A stretch of DNA of 35,963 nt from Candidatus Dojkabacteria bacterium UBA5209 (GTDB lineage Bacteria; Patescibacteriota; Dojkabacteria; SC72): positions 1 to 35,963 of the forward strand of contig DHVL01000020.1 of NCBI GenBank assembly GCA_002412645.1, read 5' to 3'. Under the pieces are notes generated by a model. The model was not told the DNA's origin, did not search any database, and worked only from the letters and a program-made list of their open reading frames with translations. The translations under genes and the position numbers were made by a program. Positions 31,574 to 35,963 of the stretch are shown in pieces. Within the stretch, counting starts at the first letter, position 1; every line of letters begins with the position of its first letter.

Positions 31574-32726
31574 CTTCTACGTATCTCTGAAGTTTGTAAA
31601 TAAAGATCTCTACGGCAAACTCACTAGCCTGTTTCCTACAGTTATCAGCCTTGTACTGCCTACCATCAAAATTCTTAAGTATCTTTGCTAAAGATTTGTA
31701 ATCATACTTTGTAAAAAACTCACCACTCTTAGGATTAATATTAGAAATAGTTTCGATAACACCACCATCTCTATATGCAATAACAGGAGTACCAGCAGCA
31801 TTAGCCTCTACAGGAACAATACCAAAGTCCTCACCCCTAACAGGAAAGATTAAAGCCTTAGCCTTAGAAAGCAACTCTAACTTCTCCTCCTCAGAAACAA
31901 AACCCAAAAATTTTACATATCCCTTAGCATTTAATTCCTTAACTAAATCTTTCATCCTATTCAAATCATCCCCTATACCAGCAATCTTAAGAGGAACCTT
32001 AGCATCATGTGCAGCCCTAATAGCTAGCTCTACACCCTTGTATGTCTCTACCCTACCTAAATACAAAAACCAATTCTCCTTCCTATTTACCTTAGTGACA
32101 TCCTGAATAGCTTTCACCTCAACAGGTGGATATATTACATCACTCTCTCTTTTGTAATACTTCTTAATACGCTTCTGTACAGCTTTAGAGATAGCAATCA
32201 TCCTATCTACCCTCTGAGCAGCAGCTCTATCCCATCCCTTCCAAATATCCTCTAAGAATGTATTCATAAAGAATGAATAGAAATTAAAAAGTACCCTATT
32301 TATCCCCTTCAACTGACTACTCTCTTTCAAAGACCTACCATCTTTCTCCCAGAAAAACTTAGTAGGAGACATACATATATTTACATGAGGAATATTACCC
32401 TTTGTATATTTAGCAAAAGCAATGGATATGGACACTATTGCATCATACCCTTTGTATCTAAAAGAACGATATGCAAGAGGCTGTAAAAGCTGTAAGAAAT
32501 ATCTAAACTTAAACTTACCAGGAATATATTGCATGAAAGAGGTTTTAACCTCTACATTAGGAAAATACTTTTTAACAAACTCCCTATCACAAAATGCAGT
32601 AAAAAGCGTACTATTAGGAAAAGCTCTTAAAATATCTCCCAAATGTTTCTCTGCTCCACCATACTTAAAAAGAGGATCAGCAACCACCGCTATCTTGTAT
32701 CTCTTACTTATATCTTTCTGTGTCAT
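31554..32726 (-). CDS. GT4-family glycosyltransferase
   Basis: The protein has 390 residues. N-terminal glycine loop ADPLFKYGGAEKHLG (about 16-30). C-terminal GT-B domain with WFLYLGRVETYKGVELAIRAA, LKIAGIGDD, VKFLGFVSEEEK, and the donor-binding EDFGIVPVEANAAGTPVIAYRDGG. It adds a sugar to the glycan started by the neighbouring PglC-like enzyme, probably on the cytoplasmic side. It is clearly paralogous to the next gene upstream (same layout, similar SFMQYIPGKFKFRY region) and overlaps both neighbours by about 20 bases. Confidence 0.92.
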   Translation of the reverse strand: MTQKDISKRYKIAVVADPLFKYGGAEKHLGDILRAFPNSTLFTAFCDREFVKKYFPNVEVKTSFMQYIPGKFKFRYFLQLLQPLAYRSFRYKGYDAIVSISIAFAKYTKGNIPHVNICMSPTKFFWEKDGRSLKESSQLKGINRVLFNFYSFFMNTFLEDIWKGWDRAAAQRVDRMIAISKAVQKRIKKYYKRESDVIYPPVEVKAIQDVTKVNRKENWFLYLGRVETYKGVELAIRAAHDAKVPLKIAGIGDDLNRMKDLVKELNAKGYVKFLGFVSEEEKLELLSKAKALIFPVRGEDFGIVPVEANAAGTPVIAYRDGGVIETISNINPKSGEFFTKYDYKSLAKILKNFDGRQYKADNCRKQASEFAVEIFIYKLQRYVEDVIQNS

Positions 32727-33852
32727 ATACCTTTTTAATATATTCTTCCAAGTTATCTAAGAATTTCTCTTCAGTAAATTCCATAGCCCTTTTAGAAATC
32801 TCTCTAGGATTATACCCTCTATTACTAAATTTCTTAAGTAGTTTAACCAATTCTTTCTCATTTTTAAAAAATTCACCACATACTCCCCTCTTAACAGTCT
32901 CTAAAACACCACCCTGCTCATATGCAAAAACAGGTGTACCCTGTGCCATAGCCTCTACAGGAACTAAACCAAAATCCTCTACACCACAGAAAAGTAAAAC
33001 ATCAGCCATATTGTAAAACACTCTAACATCGCTATCATCATTAACAAAACCTAAAAACTTTACCAAAGCATTACCATTAGCAACCATCTTTAAATATCTC
33101 ATATCAGGACCCTCACCAATGATTACTAACTGCTTACCGCTGTGTATACATGAACGTATTGCCCAATCTACTCTCTTGTAATCATAAAGACGGGATACAA
33201 CCAATACAAAGTCCCCCTCTATACCATACTTCTGCCTAACCTCTCTCTTTCTTTCTTCAGAGATATTCTCAAAGCTCTCTTTTGAAATACCCGGATATAT
33301 TACAGTAGCATCTACTCCATATCTCTTTTTAATCTTTTTAGCAATATATTTAGAATTAGCCGTCCAGTAATCTACACGTTTAGAAATACTTAAATCCCAT
33401 ATACGCATATATGTATTTAGAAATACAGAAATTGGTTTGTACAATCTCTTAAATCTAGAACCTCTTACATTAAGCTCATTGTCCCAAAGACTTCGAGGAG
33501 GAGTCATTACCATTGCAATATGGGGTTGATATATACCAGTAATTACACCCCTTGCTGGACCAGCGGAGATACTAATTACAAGATCATACTTTCTTAAATC
33601 AAAACTCTCATATGCAAATGGGGTAAGAACTTTAAGATGTCTGTAGAAACTTTTTGGTTTAGGAATCCTTTGTACAAAGCTAGTATATACCCTGTTTTTT
33701 AAATTAGGATATTTCCCTTTATCAAAAGCAACAGTAAAAATATCAGCATTAGGAAAAAGCTTTAACATTGAAAACATCTCCCTATCAGCACCACCAAAGG
33801 AAGTCATCTGATCAGCAATAAAAGCAACTCGTTTGAAGTATTTACTCTGCAT
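32704..33852 (-). CDS. GT4-family glycosyltransferase
   Basis: The protein has 382 residues. The N-terminal FIADQMTSFGGADREMFSM and C-terminal VLVVSRLYDYKRVDWAIRSC, LVIIGEGPD, VKFLGFVND and EDFGLVPVEAMAQGTPVFAYEQGG are typical of GT4 retaining enzymes. It lies first in the three-gene glycan cluster; the second GT4 gene overlaps it by 23 bases. Its ATG overlaps the stop of the upstream zinc-ribbon gene as TAATG, indicating translational coupling. The specific sugar and acceptor are unknown. Confidence 0.92.
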   Translation of the reverse strand: MQSKYFKRVAFIADQMTSFGGADREMFSMLKLFPNADIFTVAFDKGKYPNLKNRVYTSFVQRIPKPKSFYRHLKVLTPFAYESFDLRKYDLVISISAGPARGVITGIYQPHIAMVMTPPRSLWDNELNVRGSRFKRLYKPISVFLNTYMRIWDLSISKRVDYWTANSKYIAKKIKKRYGVDATVIYPGISKESFENISEERKREVRQKYGIEGDFVLVVSRLYDYKRVDWAIRSCIHSGKQLVIIGEGPDMRYLKMVANGNALVKFLGFVNDDSDVRVFYNMADVLLFCGVEDFGLVPVEAMAQGTPVFAYEQGGVLETVKRGVCGEFFKNEKELVKLLKKFSNRGYNPREISKRAMEFTEEKFLDNLEEYIKKVYDTERYK

Positions 33853-34343
33853 TAAAGCTCTGGAAGACCCTCTTCCCCTAAGTCATCTGCTAGTGGGAAG
33901 TCGTCATCCTCTTCCTTATCTAATTCTGCAACAATATCGTCTAAATCTGTTAGACCCTCTTGGGCAGAAGAGGAAACTTTCTCGTCATCATCATCAGGAA
34001 ATATATCTCCCAATGTATCAACACCATCATCAACAACAGCACCATCATCTAAAGAATCTTCATCAGAAAGAACAATTACATTTGGCTGCTCATCTTCATC
34101 CACACTAACCAAATCATCTTTCTTAAGAGCACCATTCTCTATCCTCTCTTTAATCTTTTTAAGAAATACATCTGCATCATCACCAAACTTCTCAACTACA
34201 TCTATTACTCTCATTGGTTTCGAACAATCAGGACAGAGTTGGATATGTTCAGTTTCTTCACCACAATCAGGACAGGAGAAAAAAACAACATGTACACTTT
34301 GCCTCTGGGTAACTACCTTCTTTGTATTTTCATGATTCAACAT
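33852..34343 (-). CDS. Acidic zinc-ribbon protein, unknown function
   Basis: The protein has 163 residues. An N-terminal zinc ribbon (Cys24/Cys27 and Cys37/Cys40, CPDCGEETEHIQLCPDC) precedes a charged helix (DVFLKKIKERI) and a long, very acidic, disordered C-terminal tail rich in Asp and Glu. No membrane segment is seen. It lies between secA and the glycan cluster on the same strand, and its stop overlaps the next ATG by one base (TAATG). Acidic tails of this kind often bind basic proteins or the ribosome, but no function can be assigned. Confidence 0.7.
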   Translation of the reverse strand: MLNHENTKKVVTQRQSVHVVFFSCPDCGEETEHIQLCPDCSKPMRVIDVVEKFGDDADVFLKKIKERIENGALKKDDLVSVDEDEQPNVIVLSDEDSLDDGAVVDDGVDTLGDIFPDDDDEKVSSSAQEGLTDLDDIVAELDKEEDDDFPLADDLGEEGLPEL

Positions 34344-34361
34344 AATTATTAACCGATAACT

Positions 34362-34373
34362 GATTACGTAATC
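34362..34373. promoter_or_regulatory. 12-bp perfect palindrome upstream of the acidic zinc-ribbon gene
   Basis: GATTACGTAATC is its own reverse complement. It lies in the 78-bp gap between the end of secA and the start at 34343, 19 bases before the ATG, where an operator for a dimeric regulator would fit. Confidence 0.35.
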
Positions 34374-34421
34374 TAGGATATTACAATTAAGAGAGATAGG
34401 TCAATAAACCCATAATAATAG

Positions 34422-35963
34422 CTATTCAAACTTAGGATAACAGCACTTCTTGTACTTCTTACCACTACCACATGGACATGGATCATTACGCCCTACCTTA
34501 GCACCTTTCTTAACAGTTTGTTGCTTACTAACATTCCCCGGCCTATTGTCAGTAAGACTCTGTATCTGATCCTTTTGAGTTTGTATTGGAGCTTGCAAAG
34601 GACTCTGATTTCTTACAACTCTTACTTTAAAGAATCTAGTTACTGTATTTTCATCAATACTTCTAAGCATACTATCAAACAACCTGAACCCCTCATTCTT
34701 GTATTCTACCAGTGGATCTCTTTGGGCAAGATTACGCAAAGAAATACCCTCTCTTAAATCCTGCATATTATCCAAATGCTCCATCCAATACCTATCAATC
34801 CCCTGAAGTATGAGAACCTTAGAAAGCTCTCTCATTGGTTCTACACCAATTGTATATATATGTTGTATATATGATACAAAGATTAATCTTTTTAATTCCC
34901 TACTAATATCAACAACACCCTTACCCTCTAAGTCCCTAAAAAACTCCACACTATTTTTAAAACCTAAATCCTTTACTCCCTGTTCAAAGATATCTTCCGT
35001 AAGTAAGTTCTTAACCTGAATATACAGATTTCTCTCCTCCACATTATCTATCTCCATATCATCTTCCAATTGAGACCCAACAAGCATATCAATATGTTCA
35101 AGTAGTTTCTTTAATATTGATATATCTAAAGGACTTAGCTTAAATTTAAGACCATCTAATAAATCAATACCCCAAGAATCTCTCTTTGTCACTGCAAAAC
35201 CATCTAACATATCCTGAAGGCTTTCAATATCCAAATCCTTTACATACTTAATATCATCCTTTAAAGAAATATCTTTAGCATCTACCCTCTCACTAGCAAT
35301 CTCTAAAACCTTAGCTCTAAGGTCATATATGATGTTTCTCTGTTTGTTTAATACATCATCATACTCAACCAATCTCTTACGAATATCATAGTTGTGAGAC
35401 TCTACTTTCTTTTGTGCATTCTCTATAGTCTTACCTAATATACCCATTGATATTGGCATATCATCATCTAGTCCAGCTTGAGACATAATCATTTGCATCC
35501 TCTCTCCACCAAACAATCTCATTAGTTCATCTTCGAAAGATACAAAGAACCTGCTCTCCCCAGGATCTCCCTGTCTACCTGCTCTACCTCTCAGCTGGTT
35601 ATCTATTCTTCTAGACTCATGCCTTTCAGAACCAATGATATACAACCCTCCTAACTCCTTAACACCATCTTCTAGTGCAATGTCTGTACCTCTACCAGCC
35701 ATGTTAGTAGCAATGGTGACTGCACCTTTCTTACCCGCATCTGAAACGATTTTAGCCTCTCTCTCGTGATGTTTAGCATTTAAGACCTCATGAGCGATAC
35801 CCTCCTTGGAAAGCATCATAGAGAGGACCTCAGACTTCTCAACAGATGTAGTACCAACTAATACTGGCTGACCCTTAGCATTGTGCTCTTTAATATCTTC
35901 TACAATAGCTTGGAACTTACCCATCATTGTTCTGTAAACTACATCATTGTAATCCTTTCTTAC
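34422..35963 (-). CDS. secA: Protein translocase ATPase SecA, C-terminal part (5' end beyond window)
   Basis: The open frame runs off the right edge, so the first codon seen (VRKDYNDVVYRT...) is internal. The 513 residues shown include the second helicase motor domain (VLVGTTSVEKSEVL, TIATNMAGRGTDI, GSERHESRRIDNQLRGRAGRQGDPGESRFF), the helical scaffold and wing domains, and a C-terminal SEC-C zinc motif (NDPCPCGSGKKYKKCC). SecA drives export of the signal-peptide proteins that dominate this window. It is upstream of the acidic zinc-ribbon gene on the same strand, with a 78-bp gap. Confidence 0.96.
   Translation of the reverse strand, partial: VRKDYNDVVYRTMMGKFQAIVEDIKEHNAKGQPVLVGTTSVEKSEVLSMMLSKEGIAHEVLNAKHHEREAKIVSDAGKKGAVTIATNMAGRGTDIALEDGVKELGGLYIIGSERHESRRIDNQLRGRAGRQGDPGESRFFVSFEDELMRLFGGERMQMIMSQAGLDDDMPISMGILGKTIENAQKKVESHNYDIRKRLVEYDDVLNKQRNIIYDLRAKVLEIASERVDAKDISLKDDIKYVKDLDIESLQDMLDGFAVTKRDSWGIDLLDGLKFKLSPLDISILKKLLEHIDMLVGSQLEDDMEIDNVEERNLYIQVKNLLTEDIFEQGVKDLGFKNSVEFFRDLEGKGVVDISRELKRLIFVSYIQHIYTIGVEPMRELSKVLILQGIDRYWMEHLDNMQDLREGISLRNLAQRDPLVEYKNEGFRLFDSMLRSIDENTVTRFFKVRVVRNQSPLQAPIQTQKDQIQSLTDNRPGNVSKQQTVKKGAKVGRNDPCPCGSGKKYKKCCYPKFE

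Noticed and set aside
32422..34108. Long plus-strand frames opposite the glycosyltransferase and acidic zinc-ribbon genes
   Set aside because: They are antisense shadows of well-supported genes with conserved motifs and show low-complexity or unnatural composition.
1..35963. UGA reassigned to glycine or tryptophan
   Set aside because: All genes are open and full length without any in-frame TGA, Trp is encoded by TGG, and Gly by GGN. The data show avoidance of TGA, not its use as a sense codon.

Overview
The window is compact, AT-rich bacterial DNA (roughly one third G+C by eye) that best fits a member of the Candidate Phyla Radiation (Patescibacteria). Candidatus Dojkabacteria or a neighbouring lineage is possible, but I cannot fix the phylum. 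Evidence for this placement: very tight gene packing; little Shine-Dalgarno signal; several extended -10 promoters almost touching the start codon; giant fibronectin-type surface proteins next to a VanW/CHAP lipoprotein; CxxC-x17-CxxC zinc ribbons; a bacterial Elp3; an Ndk with a central insertion; and a small monotopic sugar phosphotransferase. Every confident gene ends in TAA or TAG and none in TGA. TGA also does not occur as a sense codon inside them.

Layout. 1-3910 (minus) is a four-gene surface operon. It holds two tandem pairs, each a secreted beta-rich protein followed by a membrane-anchored Ig-like protein resembling the DUF916/WxL-interacting family. 3992-7166 holds small proteins: a 58-residue membrane protein, a cupredoxin, a single-pass acidic membrane protein, a duplicated zinc-ribbon protein, a HAD phosphatase and a small unknown. 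7317-9634 is a DEAD-box RNA helicase convergent with an MGDG-synthase-like glycosyltransferase. 9714-19091 (plus) is a large surface operon: an Ig-like membrane protein, a 2252-residue InlB-repeat/FnIII protein and a VanW-CHAP lipoprotein. 19088-24619 is housekeeping: TrpRS, family-4 uracil-DNA glycosylase, Ndk, a BaiN-type flavoprotein and Elp3. It is interrupted by an unusual GC-rich 374-bp intergenic stretch.

24620-28130 looks like an accessory zone. It contains the C-terminal relic of a secreted-protein gene with its terminator buried in elp3, a helical protein of unknown function, and a single NADAR gene with its own promoter bracketed by two 28-bp direct repeats (conserved arms, different 6-bp core). 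Two small Cys-rich membrane or secreted proteins and tRNA-Lys(CUU) follow. 28179-35963 (minus) has a second surface protein whose C-terminal membrane module is paralogous to that of the giant protein, then recO, a glycan cluster (PglC-like sugar transferase and two paralogous GT4 enzymes), an acidic zinc-ribbon protein, and the 3' part of secA.

How the parts fit together: much of the coding capacity goes to the envelope. It comprises adhesin-like surface proteins, a predicted peptidoglycan amidase, glycan synthesis and the Sec motor, as expected of an organism that lives attached to other cells. The most novel-looking items are the NADAR cassette with its paired sites, the shared TM/carboxypeptidase-regulatory-like module, the WxL-like tandem pairs, the absence of TGA stops, and the structured GC-rich intergenic element.
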